DNA of 64,000 nt from JBFFZF01 sp050732695 (GCA_050732695.1 JBOHRL010000037.1:1-64000); one strand, 5' to 3'; positions 1 through 7,575 are shown, counted from the stretch's first letter. Numbers and translations: made by a program. The notes: generated from the sequence alone by a model not told the origin.

Positions 1-188
1 CCCACGAAGTTCGGGTCGATGCCCGCCATGATGCGCAGCAGCGAGCTCTTGCCTGCCCCGTTCGCGCCGACGACGCCGATCTTCGCGCCCGGAAAGAATG
101 ACAGCCAGATGTCCTTCAGGATCTGCCGGCTGGGTGGCACGACCCTGCCCAGCCCTTTCATCACGTAGATGTACTGCGGTCCGTTCAT
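1..188 (-). CDS. ettA: EttA, energy-dependent translational throttle ABC-F ATPase (N-terminal part only)
   Basis: The gene starts at the ATG at 188 and runs off the left edge, so only the first 62 codons are visible. They read MNGPQYIYVMKGLGRVVPPS at the N-terminus, then a Walker A (GANGAGKSS, about residues 42-50) followed by LLRIMAGIDPNF. The stretches VVPPxRxIL and LSFFPGAKIGV are characteristic of EttA among ABC-F proteins. EttA binds the ribosomal E site and gates translation according to ATP/ADP level. These proteins are soluble, with two ATPase halves and no membrane part. It lies downstream of ridA on the same strand with an 87 bp gap. Family confidence is high; completeness cannot be judged here. 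Confidence 0.9.
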   Translation of the reverse strand, partial: MNGPQYIYVMKGLGRVVPPSRQILKDIWLSFFPGAKIGVVGANGAGKSSLLRIMAGIDPNFV

Positions 189-275
189 GGCTCTCTTTCA
201 TACCGGCCGGTACGCCGGATCGGTGCGCAGGCTGCTCACGTCCTCGCCACGCACCTCGGACCCGGCGCCTGAGAC

Positions 276-662
276 TCACCCGAGACTGGCCACCACTTCG
301 ATCTCGACCTTCACGTCCTTCGGAAGGCGCGAGACCTCGACCGTCGAACGCGCTGGCTTGTGATCGCCGAACCACCGGCCATACACCTCGTTCATCGCAC
401 CGAACTCGTTCATGTCGGCAAGAAACACAGTCGTCTTCACGACGGCTGCCAGCGTTGCGTCGGCGGCTTGCAGTATCGCCGTAATATTCTGCATCACGCG
501 TTCCGTCTGCTCGGCAATCCCGCCATCGACGATGGTCATGCTCGCCGGATCCAGCGGGATCTGGCCCGCGGAATACAGCATTCCATTGACGACGATTGCC
601 TGACTGTACGGCCCGATAGCCGCTGGAGCGCGATCGGTGTGGATTCGACGCAGTTCCGCCAT
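276..662 (-). CDS. ridA: RidA family enamine/imine deaminase (YjgF/YER057c/UK114)
   Basis: This 128-residue protein matches the usual RidA length. RidA hydrolyses reactive enamine/imine intermediates released by PLP enzymes such as threonine dehydratase. Typical blocks are AAIGPYSQAIVVNGMLYSAG near the N-terminus, a central stretch with QNITAILQAA, and RSTVEVSRLPKDVKVEIEVV at the C-terminus, which holds the conserved substrate-carboxylate arginine (Arg of ARST). The frame is open further upstream to 845, but that part overlaps the heptose kinase gene and has no family similarity, so the ATG at 662 is chosen. The start lies 25 bp after the kinase stop, so the two are probably co-transcribed. 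Confidence 0.93.
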   Translation of the reverse strand: MAELRRIHTDRAPAAIGPYSQAIVVNGMLYSAGQIPLDPASMTIVDGGIAEQTERVMQNITAILQAADATLAAVVKTTVFLADMNEFGAMNEVYGRWFGDHKPARSTVEVSRLPKDVKVEIEVVASLG

Positions 663-687
663 TCGCACGTCTCCGTTGCGGTTCGTT

Positions 688-1695
688 TCAGGATTGCAGT
701 GAGCTGCGCTTTGCGTTGGCCTGCACAACCTCGCGCAATTCTGCGGGCGAGACCGTCGCGACACCCAGCTTGCCGACCTCGATGCCGGCCGCGTGATTGG
801 CGAGGATGGCGGCTTCGGCCGGCGTCGCGCCAGCGGCCAGAGCAACGACGACAGCTGCCGTCACCGTGTCACCGGCACCCGAGACGTCGAACACCGCACG
901 CGCCGCGCTGGGCACACGGACGTATTCGCCCTCGCTCGTCATGAGCGCCATACCCTCGTCGCCCAGTGTCACGAGGAGGTGGTCCGAGCCGAGCCGCTCG
1001 CGCGTACGCTCGAGCCATCCGGCATCGTTTGCAGCCACGGGTTCACGCAACGCGGCCTCGAGTTCGGCCTGATTGGGCTTGAACACGGTCGCGCCGACGT
1101 AGTCGAAGAAGAAGCGCGCCTTGGGGTCGACGACCACGGGAATCGCGGCGCGCCTGCCAGCCGCGAGCGCGGCTTCAATGACTGCTTTCGTCAACACACC
1201 CTTGTTGTAATCCTCGAGCACGATCGCGTCCGCTTCCGACGCCAGCGCACCGATGCGCTCGGCGAGCGATCGGGCGTCCCGCTCATCCAGATCCTCGTCC
1301 ATCTCACGGTCGAAACGCGCGATCTGGTGGTGCTTCGTGACGATGCGCGTCTTCACCGTCGTTTGCCGCAACCCTGACTCGAGCAGGCCGTCCGCTGCGA
1401 TGCCTGCCGCCACAACCGCCTCGCGCAACCGCGCGCCCGCTTCATCCTGTCCGGTCACACCCACGAGAGCGCACAGCGCCCCCAGTGCCACCACGTTCGC
1501 CGCCACGTTCGCTGCACCACCGAGAGCCCACCTTTCATCCGTTACGCGCACGACCGGTACAGGCGCCTCCGGCGAGATCCGCGACGCGACTCCGCGCAGA
1601 TACACGTCCAGCATCGCATCGCCCACCACGAGCACGCGTTTCGTGCGCGCAGCGTCCAGTATCGCATCGAGTCGAGCTGGTGTGAGACGATCCAT
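688..1695 (-). CDS. hldA: D-glycero-beta-D-manno-heptose-7-phosphate kinase (RfaE1/HldE kinase domain, stand-alone)
   Basis: A PfkB-type sugar kinase of about 335 residues. It phosphorylates heptose 7-phosphate at C1 in the ADP-heptose pathway for LPS inner core. Visible features are VVGDAMLDVYLRG at the N-terminus, SRISPEAPVPVV and GGAANVAANV (substrate side), a DPKxxFFDYxGAxVFKPNQ stretch, and the catalytic anion-hole motif DVSGAGDTVTA near residue 275. The cytidylyltransferase domain found in bifunctional HldE is absent, so HldC must be elsewhere. Start: the ATG at 1695; a GTG at 1725 also is in frame, but it coincides with the predicted transcription start. Implies a Gram-negative envelope with heptose. 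Confidence 0.88.
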   Translation of the reverse strand: MDRLTPARLDAILDAARTKRVLVVGDAMLDVYLRGVASRISPEAPVPVVRVTDERWALGGAANVAANVVALGALCALVGVTGQDEAGARLREAVVAAGIAADGLLESGLRQTTVKTRIVTKHHQIARFDREMDEDLDERDARSLAERIGALASEADAIVLEDYNKGVLTKAVIEAALAAGRRAAIPVVVDPKARFFFDYVGATVFKPNQAELEAALREPVAANDAGWLERTRERLGSDHLLVTLGDEGMALMTSEGEYVRVPSAARAVFDVSGAGDTVTAAVVVALAAGATPAEAAILANHAAGIEVGKLGVATVSPAELREVVQANAKRSSLQS

Positions 1696-1731
1696 TCCTT
1701 CCCGATCGAGAATCGTGACAACCACCGCGCC

Positions 1732-1760
1732 AAGCTATCCGCAGCATCCAACGGTGTAAA
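1732..1760 (-). promoter_or_regulatory. Candidate sigma70-type promoter for the heptose kinase
   Basis: On the minus strand, -35 TTTACA (1760-1755) and -10 TAGCTT (1737-1732) are separated by 17 bp. The same -10 hexamer and spacing occur in front of rpsA. Predicted start of transcription is near 1725. No experimental support; inference from hexamer match and position. Confidence 0.35.
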
Positions 1761-1835
1761 GCGGACCAACTGGAACGATGTCTGTCCGACCGGGACGATG
1801 ACTTGACAATCAGGACGACGCGCAGGCCTGGCCCG

Positions 1836-2201
1836 TCAGCTTCGAAGCTGCTCGCGCAGTCGCTTGGGGGCAACAAGCGAATACGCATCGCGAACCATCT
1901 CGTTCAGCTCCCGCCAGTCGACCTTCCCGTCCAGCCACACACCGACCCAGCCACTCGGCCCGACGTACGGTGGAACGAAAAAACGCTCCGGAGCAAGCCT
2001 GATGCATTCGGCCTGGTCACCGGGCCCTGCCTTGCACCACACCGCCGGACGCCCTCCACCGTGGTGGTTGCTCGCCGACGCATACATCGCGAACATCTTC
2101 TTCCTTACGCGGAACGTCGGCTCACCCCACGCCTCGACCTCGTGTGCCTCCGGCAGGGAAAGACACAACTCACGGAGCCGCGGCAAAGGGTTCGGTGCCA
2201 T
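1836..2201 (-). CDS. MmcQ/YjbR family protein
   Basis: A 121-residue protein of the MmcQ/YjbR fold (CyaY-like DNA-binding family, function unknown). Family signatures are the N-terminal LRELCLSLPEAHEVEAWGEP, then TFRVRKKMFAMYA, a middle KxGxxxQ-type stretch (CKAGPGDQAECIRL), RFFVPPYVGPSGWVGVWLDG and a C-terminal helix ending LVAPKRLREQL. There is no signal peptide or membrane segment. It lies alone between the heptose kinase promoter region and the thermonuclease gene on the same strand, giving no functional hint. The family call is secure; the biochemical role is not known. Confidence 0.85.
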   Translation of the reverse strand: MAPNPLPRLRELCLSLPEAHEVEAWGEPTFRVRKKMFAMYASASNHHGGGRPAVWCKAGPGDQAECIRLAPERFFVPPYVGPSGWVGVWLDGKVDWRELNEMVRDAYSLVAPKRLREQLRS

Positions 2202-2245
2202 TGTGTTCCAATATCCGCGCTGCCATGAGATAGGCGTTCATGGCA

Positions 2246-2887
2246 TCATCCCTCGTTCGAGTGTGCTCCAGTAGTCATGGCATGCCGATCGAACGGATCG
2301 CTACCCCAGAGGCCACGGCCCTTGCCGCGAGCGTCGCGCTCGAGCTGGCGAAACTCGTCCATGTACCGGAACGGATAGCTCGTGTAGGCGCTTGCGTAGC
2401 CGTCAGCGACGAGCCGGCGGTTGATCATGAAGGAGCGCCGGCCGTGATCGAGGACCCAGATGTAGGCGAGCGTGCGGCCGTACCGGTCGCGGTGATTGAT
2501 GGCGGCGTTCGCCGGGTCGAATTCGAGTTCGACCTCGCGGCCGAGGACAAGTGTTCGTGCGTGAGCGGCCGACCGTTTGCCCAGCTCTTGAATCGTGCGC
2601 GCATCGCGGCCGGTTCGCCGGGCGTCATTCCTGAGCTTCTGCGTCACGTGAAGTTCGGGCGAGTCGATGCCGACGAGTCGAACCGTCCGCCCATCCGACA
2701 GCTCGAACGTATCGCCATCGATGATGCGGGTTACCTTCTGCGCACGTGACGGAGTCGAGATGAAGCCGAACAGCAGGCACGCGTAAACCAGTTGAAGACC
2801 GAACTTCGACAGGGTGCCACCCCGTCCACCGTAACCTGCGAAAGCGGGACCGAGCTTTCGCCAGCCGAACCGGATGTCGTCAAGCAT
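2246..2887 (-). CDS. Secreted thermonuclease (SNc/staphylococcal nuclease domain) protein
   Basis: The C-terminal two thirds form an SNase-like domain. It opens with KVTRIIDGDTFELSDGRTVR and VGIDSPE, then has an R-x-GRTLAYIWV block and an AYTSYPFRYMDEFRQLE helix, with a terminal KGRGLWG. Conserved acid and arginine positions (DGDT, DxPE, DRYGR) are present, so it should be an active Ca-dependent nuclease. A hydrophobic stretch (LVYACLLFGFISTPSRA) just before QKVTRI looks like a signal peptide. The start is uncertain. An ATG at 2938 lies inside the tmRNA terminator hairpin and is unlikely. The ATG at 2887 is listed. A CTG in front of SKFGLQL would give a standard signal peptide. Residues MLDDIRFGWRKLGPAF at the listed N-terminus look like the start of MacB/ADOP-type permeases rather than a nuclease. 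Confidence 0.8.
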   Translation of the reverse strand: MLDDIRFGWRKLGPAFAGYGGRGGTLSKFGLQLVYACLLFGFISTPSRAQKVTRIIDGDTFELSDGRTVRLVGIDSPELHVTQKLRNDARRTGRDARTIQELGKRSAAHARTLVLGREVELEFDPANAAINHRDRYGRTLAYIWVLDHGRRSFMINRRLVADGYASAYTSYPFRYMDEFRQLERDARGKGRGLWGSDPFDRHAMTTGAHSNEG

Positions 2888-2915
2888 CGTCTGCGATCTG
2901 TCCGTCGTCCTGAAG

Positions 2916-2955
2916 GAAAACGCAGCAAGGACGAACATCGGTGTCCCCGCTGCGT
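2916..2955 (-). terminator. Rho-independent terminator of tmRNA
   Basis: On the minus strand a 13-bp stem (2955-2943 with 2932-2920, two G-U pairs) closes a 10-nt loop and is followed by TTTT. It begins 27 nt after the tmRNA 3' end. The upstream codons of the longest thermonuclease frame lie in this hairpin, which argues for a later start of that gene. Confidence 0.75.
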
Positions 2956-2981
2956 CTCGGACGTGGTGTCCGGTGTGGAAG

Positions 2982-3341
2982 TGGAGCCGGCGGGAGTCGA
3001 ACCCGCGTCCGCGAATGGATTCCCCGGTGCGTCTACGTGCGTAGTTCGCTGTTCTGTTTTCTCATCCGATCAGTCGGCGAGCGAACCGCCTCTCACGGAC
3101 CAGCCCCCCTGAGATCTCGTTCGCGAATCACGGAGCCGAATCCGCAAACCAGCCCGATTTGTCGACGTCTCCAGCCGGCCTCGGGCCCGGCAGGATCAGG
3201 AGACGGGTGCGTAAGGTTTAGTTACGCAGCCAGCGCCAGTTGAGTGTTGGCACTTGAGAGTTTCCCGCAAGTTTATCGAGGTAACGGGACCTCGGCACGC
3301 TGCTCCGGCTGCACCAGACACGTCGAAACCGTATCGGCCCC
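2982..3341 (-). ncRNA. ssrA: Transfer-messenger RNA (tmRNA)
   Basis: About 360 nt, one-piece tmRNA. The 5' end GGGGCCGATACGGTTTCGAC (from 3341) and the 3' end GGTTCGACTCCCGCCGGCTCC A (to 2982) form the tRNA-like domain; GGGGCCG pairs with CGGCTCC. The 3' CCA is not encoded. The reading frame for trans-translation follows the conserved pre-tag stretch with AAACTCTCAAGTGCC, resumes at GCC, and encodes the proteolysis tag ANTQLALAA followed by TAA (about 3256-3227). The AN start and LALAA end are the classical ClpXP-recognised features. tmRNA with SmpB rescues stalled ribosomes. Short open frames on the opposite strand across this RNA are spurious. Confidence 0.95.
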
Positions 3342-3351
3342 AACATGTTGC

Positions 3352-3380
3352 AGGGTAACGGAATCGGGCCGATCGGTCAA
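3352..3380 (-). promoter_or_regulatory. Candidate promoter of ssrA
   Basis: Minus strand: -35 TTGACC (3380-3375), 17-bp spacer, -10 TACCCT (3357-3352). It lies across the stop codon of the GGDEF gene, so tmRNA has its own promoter. The mature 5' end at 3341 is 10 nt after the -10 element, consistent with a few leader bases removed by RNase P. Confidence 0.55.
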
Positions 3381-5164
3381 GCGATGGGGCTGGGCGCGGC
3401 TACGACGCGGTTGCGACCGGCGCGTTTGGCCTCGTAAAGCGCGGCGTCAGCGCTGCGCAGCAGGTCATCGGGCGAAGCGACAGAGGCGGGACAGCCGGAT
3501 ACACCGAGGGAAACGCGCACGGGAATGGTGTCTCCGGTCCAGCGCACGTGAAGCTCCTCGATGGCGGACCGGAGTCGCTCCGCGGCATCGCTCGCTGCGG
3601 CGAAGGTAGTTTGTGGAAGTAGAACGACGAACTCCTCGCCGCCGTGACGAGCCGGGAGATCGACATCGCGCACGGCGCGACGCAGTGCGCCCGCAACCGA
3701 GCGGAGCACTTCGTCGCCCGCGTCGTGCCCCCAGCGATCATTGATCTGCTTGAAGTGGTCGATGTCGAGCAGGATCATGGCCAGGGGTTGGAGGTAGCGC
3801 TCGTGGCGCGCGATCTCGGCTCGCCAGGCGCGCTCGAAGGCACGCCGGTTAGGCAGCGCTGTGAGCGGATCGGTTTCAGCACTCTGACGAGCGCGACCGA
3901 GTTCGAGAGCATGTTCGAGGTGAAGCGCGGCGTAGGCGGCGATGGTCTCGAGCAATGCAATCGCGCTGACGTCGATCGTGCCTTTGCTGCTTCGCCATAC
4001 ACCGAGCAAGCCGATGACGCCATCCGTTGTTCTGAGCGGGAGGACCGCGACACTGCGCGGGCGGCGCACCCACGCTTCGCCGCGCGAGACGATCGGGAGT
4101 CCGGCGCGCACATCGAGTTGGGAACGAACGATCGTCGCGCGGCCGCGGGCAGCCAGCGCGAACTCCGATTCGACGGGATCGAAGCGTGTGCCGTTCGCCG
4201 GCCCGCCATCCTCGCCGCCGACACCCAGGATCGTACCTTCATCACCGCTCCACGTCGCGACCGCGCCGCCGGTGCCGGCGGCGATCTCGACCGCGACAGC
4301 GATCAGTTCCCGGGCGAACGCCTCGGGCTCGATCTTCGCCGGTAAGCCGTGCAGCGTTTCCACGAGCAACCGAGCCCGCCGCCGTTCCTCGATGGCAGAG
4401 AGGTTTGCATCATGCAGAGCACGCACCCGGTTGACCTCTGCGGCGGCATCCTCGATGAGTGCGGGTTCGAGGCGAATACCGGCGCTGAACTCGAGTGTGA
4501 GCAAAGCAGCGGCGGTCACGTTTCCGACCCTTGCCGCGTAGACGACGCGGTCCGGCTCGGTCCATTCGGGCTGTTCGAAGCGCACCGGCGTGCCTTCGTT
4601 CCAGACCCAGCCGAACGCGTGGCCGGCAAGTGGAACGTGGGGCGGGCCGGGCCCGGCATCGGAGACTGCGCGTGCGACTGCAAGGCTTGCATCGTCGTGA
4701 ACGTTCCAGAGAACGGCACGCAGGGCACCGAGGCGGTCAGAGCATCGCGCCAGTGCGAGATCCAGGTCATCGAGGCGAAGGACAGCGTCAGCCTCCTCGA
4801 CCGGCGCACGCCGCTTCGCTTCCTGAAGGATGCGATCGAGCCGGCCGGTTCCTTCGACCGCGCGTCGTTCCGCTCCGACGAGGAAGGCTGCCGGAATCGC
4901 ACCGGACGTGAATGCCGTGGTAACGAGAAGCACGTCCGCGAACGACACGTCGTCGAGACGCATGGACGCGAGCAGGACGATCCCGGCGCAGGCCGCGCCG
5001 GCAGCCATAGCCGAACGAAGGTCGGTCCACAGACTGGCCAGAACGATGCCGAGCGGCAGCAGCGGCAGAACTGGAGAGGTCGGACCGCCGCTCGCGAGCA
5101 GGATCGCAGAGAAGCCCGCGCCGGCAAGGGCGAGAGCGCTCCACCGCTCGCGAACAGGTTTCAT
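3377..5164 (-). CDS. Membrane-associated GAF-GGDEF diguanylate cyclase
   Basis: A 595-residue protein. The first about 75 residues contain two or three hydrophobic segments (ALALAGAGFSAILLASG, LLPLGIVLASLW, AGAACAGIVLLAS). A helical linker follows, then a GAF-like region (about 150-420, including TIVRSQLDVRAGLPIVSRGE and LPLRTTDGVIGLLGVW), then a C-terminal GGDEF domain. The active-site loop is GGEEF, which is catalytically competent, and an RxxD (RDVD) five residues upstream is the product-inhibition I-site. It should make cyclic di-GMP from two GTP at the inner membrane and be feedback-inhibited. The ATG at 5164 overlaps the larB stop (ATGA), so translation is probably coupled; the frame is open further upstream but that part is antisense-free larB sequence in another frame. 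Confidence 0.9.
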   Translation of the reverse strand: MKPVRERWSALALAGAGFSAILLASGGPTSPVLPLLPLGIVLASLWTDLRSAMAAGAACAGIVLLASMRLDDVSFADVLLVTTAFTSGAIPAAFLVGAERRAVEGTGRLDRILQEAKRRAPVEEADAVLRLDDLDLALARCSDRLGALRAVLWNVHDDASLAVARAVSDAGPGPPHVPLAGHAFGWVWNEGTPVRFEQPEWTEPDRVVYAARVGNVTAAALLTLEFSAGIRLEPALIEDAAAEVNRVRALHDANLSAIEERRRARLLVETLHGLPAKIEPEAFARELIAVAVEIAAGTGGAVATWSGDEGTILGVGGEDGGPANGTRFDPVESEFALAARGRATIVRSQLDVRAGLPIVSRGEAWVRRPRSVAVLPLRTTDGVIGLLGVWRSSKGTIDVSAIALLETIAAYAALHLEHALELGRARQSAETDPLTALPNRRAFERAWRAEIARHERYLQPLAMILLDIDHFKQINDRWGHDAGDEVLRSVAGALRRAVRDVDLPARHGGEEFVVLLPQTTFAAASDAAERLRSAIEELHVRWTGDTIPVRVSLGVSGCPASVASPDDLLRSADAALYEAKRAGRNRVVAAPSPIA

Positions 5165-5943
5165 GGCGCCCGAGTCCGCACCTGGTTGATGCGATTCGCC
5201 GCGCACGCCGCACCGAAGCCGTTGTCGATGTTCACTACCACCAGACCGGCCGCGCACGAATTCAGCATCGCGAGAAGGGCGGCCAGCCCGCCGAAGGATG
5301 CGCCGTAACCGCTGCTGGTCGGCACGGCAATCACAGGCGCCGCGACGAGTCCACCGATCACGGACGGCAGAGCCCCCTCCATGCCTGCAACGGCGATGAT
5401 CACAGCGGCGCGCTGGAGTGTGTCCGAGTTCTGAAGCAGACGGTGCAAGCCGGCAACACCCACATCGAACAACTTCTCGACCGGGTTGCCCAGCGCCCGA
5501 GCGGTAACGGCTGCTTCCTCGGCGACCGGCAAGTCGGCCGTGCCCCCGGTCGCAATCACGATCGTGCCGCGCGTGTGATCGACACCGGAGTCGTTTCCGC
5601 TCAGATGGACGATGCGACCGATCTCGTTGAACGCAGCCTCCGGAAAGGCCGTCTTCAACGCCGCGAATGCTTCCGTGTCCGCGCGCGTAGCGAGGAAGCC
5701 TGCACCACGATCCGCGAAGCGCGCACAGATCGAAAGAAGCTGCTCGACGGTCTTGCCCGGACAGTACACGACCTCCGGATGCCCGACGCGCAAGGAGCGA
5801 TGATGGTCGAGCCGCGCAAAAATGCCATTGTCGCCGCTCACATCCTCGACCGGCAGCCACGAGAGCCGGTCCAGTGCTTCCGCCGGCGAGGACTCGCCCG
5901 CCGCAACGCGGCCGAGTAACTCGAGAATACGATCGCTCGTCAA
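5161..5943 (-). CDS. larB: LarB, nicotinic acid adenine dinucleotide carboxylase/hydrolase (nickel-pincer cofactor)
   Basis: A 260-residue protein. LarB carboxylates NaAD at pyridinium C5 and releases the mononucleotide, the first step of nickel-pincer nucleotide synthesis for lactate racemase-type enzymes. The N-terminal half holds the DxxRxxRxGxPEVVYCPGKT-like stretch (DHHRSLRVGHPEVVYCPGKT). The C-terminal half is PurE-like with TGGTADLPVAEEA, AGMEGALPSVIGGLV and PTSSGYGASFGGLAALLAML, followed by NSCAAGLVVVNIDNGFGAA, which carries the cysteine that captures NaAD. The start overlaps the dusB stop by 4 bp and the stop overlaps the GGDEF start. No larC, larE or lactate racemase gene is in the window. 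Confidence 0.92.
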   Translation of the reverse strand: MTSDRILELLGRVAAGESSPAEALDRLSWLPVEDVSGDNGIFARLDHHRSLRVGHPEVVYCPGKTVEQLLSICARFADRGAGFLATRADTEAFAALKTAFPEAAFNEIGRIVHLSGNDSGVDHTRGTIVIATGGTADLPVAEEAAVTARALGNPVEKLFDVGVAGLHRLLQNSDTLQRAAVIIAVAGMEGALPSVIGGLVAAPVIAVPTSSGYGASFGGLAALLAMLNSCAAGLVVVNIDNGFGAACAANRINQVRTRAP

Positions 5944-6944
5944 GCCGCCACCATGACCGGGCAGGCGTAGGAAGCCAGCATGCGCTCGACCTCCGCCAGC
6001 CGCTTTACCTGAAAGAGCGACTCGCGCAACACCTTGCCATCGGGCAGACCCTTCGTATACCAGCCGAGGTGTTTCCGGAAGTCGATCATCGCGCGCTGTT
6101 CATCCGCCTCGAACTCGATCGCATTGCGTGCGTGCTCGAGCACGATCGAGAATCGCTCCGCAACAGGCGGTGCGGGCGGGACCGGCTGCCCGCGCAACGC
6201 AGCCTTCGCCTGAGCAAAGATCCACGGCGCGCCGTGCGATCCTCTCGCGATCATGATCCCGGCGCAGCGCGTATGCTCGCGCATCCGCCGCGCGTCTTCG
6301 CCCGAGAACACATCGCCGTTGCCGATCACCGGGATGTCAAGCGCATCGACCACTGCCGCAATCTCGTCCCACTTCGCATGACCGGAATACATCTGCGTTC
6401 GGCTGCGCGCGTGAAGAGTCAGAACCCGCGCTCCTGCGTCCTGGCAGCGCAGTCCAATCTCGACCGGGTTGCGATGCTCATCACTCCATCCGCTCCGGAT
6501 TTTCACGGTCGTCGGAATCGAGATGGCCCGCGTAACGGATCGGATGATTCCCTCAACCAGATGCAGATCGCGGAGACAGCCGGAGCCGCCGTTCCGCTTC
6601 ACGACCTTCTTGACCGGGCAGCCGAAATTGATGTCGAGGAAATCCGGCCCGTACACGTCTTCGACCAGCGCTGCCGCCTCCGCCATGGCGGCAGGCTCCG
6701 ATCCAAAAATCTGGACGCCGATCGGTCGCTCCGCCGCATCGAAGCGAAGGTACTCCCATGTCTTCGCGCTGCCCCGTCGAATTCCCTCCGCGCTCACGAA
6801 CTCGCTCACCACGACGTCTGCGCCAAAACGCCGGCACAGCCGCCGGAACGGCGACTCGCTCACTCCCGCCTGCGGCGCCAGGTACAGCACAACCGAGCCA
6901 TCCCTCAGGCGTATCATCAATTGCTCGAACATGGCCTCGAACAT
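5940..6944 (-). CDS. dusB: tRNA-dihydrouridine synthase (DusB-like)
   Basis: A 334-residue FMN-dependent TIM-barrel enzyme that reduces uridine to dihydrouridine in the tRNA D-loop. Signatures: LAPQAGVSESPFRRLCRRFG (phosphate/FMN side), VVVSEFVSAEGI, VQIFGSEP, DINFGCPVKKVVKRNGGSG with the catalytic cysteine (NFGCP), KIRSGW, LHARSRTQMYSG, IPVIGNGDVF, and IARGSHGAPWIF. Three in-frame ATGs occur in the first ten codons (6944, 6932, 6917); the first is listed. Its stop overlaps the larB start by 4 bp, so dusB, larB and the GGDEF gene form one transcription unit. It is divergent from ptsN. Confidence 0.93.
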   Translation of the reverse strand: MFEAMFEQLMIRLRDGSVVLYLAPQAGVSESPFRRLCRRFGADVVVSEFVSAEGIRRGSAKTWEYLRFDAAERPIGVQIFGSEPAAMAEAAALVEDVYGPDFLDINFGCPVKKVVKRNGGSGCLRDLHLVEGIIRSVTRAISIPTTVKIRSGWSDEHRNPVEIGLRCQDAGARVLTLHARSRTQMYSGHAKWDEIAAVVDALDIPVIGNGDVFSGEDARRMREHTRCAGIMIARGSHGAPWIFAQAKAALRGQPVPPAPPVAERFSIVLEHARNAIEFEADEQRAMIDFRKHLGWYTKGLPDGKVLRESLFQVKRLAEVERMLASYACPVMVAA

Positions 6945-6985
6945 AACCTCCGCCGCACTACCGCATCAATCGAAACGGTAACCCT

Positions 6986-7015
6986 TTGACACGCCCGGAC
7001 GCCCCCTCGTATGTT
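6986..7015 (+). promoter_or_regulatory. Candidate sigma70-type promoter of ptsN
   Basis: A perfect -35 TTGACA (6986-6991), 18-bp spacer and -10 TATGTT (7010-7015). This is the best promoter match in the window and it faces the plus-strand ptsN gene. Expected transcription start is about 7021-7023, right at the base of the hairpin at 7021-7042. Confidence 0.6.
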
Positions 7016-7020
7016 GCCGC

Positions 7021-7042
7021 CGCCCGCACCCTTGTGCGGGCG
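7021..7042 (+). promoter_or_regulatory. Stable hairpin at the very 5' end of the ptsN transcript
   Basis: A 9-bp GC-rich inverted repeat, CGCCCGCAC (7021-7029) and GTGCGGGCG (7034-7042), with a CCTT loop. It starts at the predicted +1 and ends 12 nt before the GGAGGA ribosome binding site (7055-7060). There is no U-run, so it is not a simple terminator; a 5' stabiliser is one possible role. Confidence 0.5.
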
Positions 7043-7065
7043 CCGTGTTTCAGCGGAGGACACCC

Positions 7066-7518
7066 ATGCGTCTGCGTGAATTCTTCGATCGCGAAGCCGT
7101 CCAGCTCGACCTGAAGGGCGGGTCCAAGGACGACATCCTCAAGGAATTGATCGCACTGCTCAAACTCGATGAGAAGAGCGAGGGCATCCTCTTCAAGATG
7201 CTCAAACGCCGCGAAAACCTCGGGTCAACCGGTATCGGCCGCGGCATCGCGATTCCGCACTGCCGCTCGCTCGTCGTCAACCACCTGCGCGTCGCCTACG
7301 GACGAAAGGCCAGCGGCGTAGACTTCAATGCCATCGACAACCAGCCCGTCTACAACTTCTTTCTCATCGTCGCGCCGCCTCTCGAAGTCAGCAACCAGTA
7401 TCTTCCCGTTCTGGGCAAACTCGCCCAGTTCGCCAAGGTCCCTGATATCGCGAAGGATCTCCACGCCGTGCAGACCCCCGACGAATTCGTTGCCCTCATC
7501 GAGAACAAGTCGACCTGA
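7066..7518 (+). CDS. PtsN-like PTS EIIA (nitrogen/fructose-type) domain protein
   Basis: A 150-residue stand-alone EIIA of the PtsN/fructose family. The ATG at 7066 is chosen because GGAGGA lies 5 nt upstream; an earlier in-frame start at 7045 would fall before that site. The phosphorylated histidine lies in GRGIAIPHCRS (about residue 66), preceded by RRENLGSTGIG. The C-terminal half (PVYNFFLIVAPPLEVSNQYL, LGKLAQFAKVPD) is typical. It probably takes phosphate from HPr or a paralogue and acts as a regulator, since no fructose EIIBC is adjacent. It is monocistronic with its own promoter and ends at a strong hairpin shared with the convergent gene. Confidence 0.88.
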   Translation: MRLREFFDREAVQLDLKGGSKDDILKELIALLKLDEKSEGILFKMLKRRENLGSTGIGRGIAIPHCRSLVVNHLRVAYGRKASGVDFNAIDNQPVYNFFLIVAPPLEVSNQYLPVLGKLAQFAKVPDIAKDLHAVQTPDEFVALIENKST

Positions 7519-7530
7519 GTACCAAAAAGC

Positions 7531-7560
7531 GCCGGGCCCGCTTTCCTTCGCGGGCCCGGC
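7531..7560. terminator. Shared hairpin terminator between convergent genes
   Basis: An 11-bp perfect GC stem (7531-7541 with 7550-7560) and an 8-nt loop between ptsN and the convergent sorting-domain gene. The minus-strand copy is followed by TTTTT (from AAAAA at 7524-7528), a canonical rho-independent terminator for the minus-strand gene. In the plus direction the hairpin lacks a U-run and may work less well. Confidence 0.75.
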
Positions 7561-7575
7561 GGCCGTTCGGGTGGC

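Noticed and set aside
2941..3243. Short plus-strand frames across 2941-3243
   Set aside because: They cover the tmRNA gene, whose RNA structure and tag explain the sequence.
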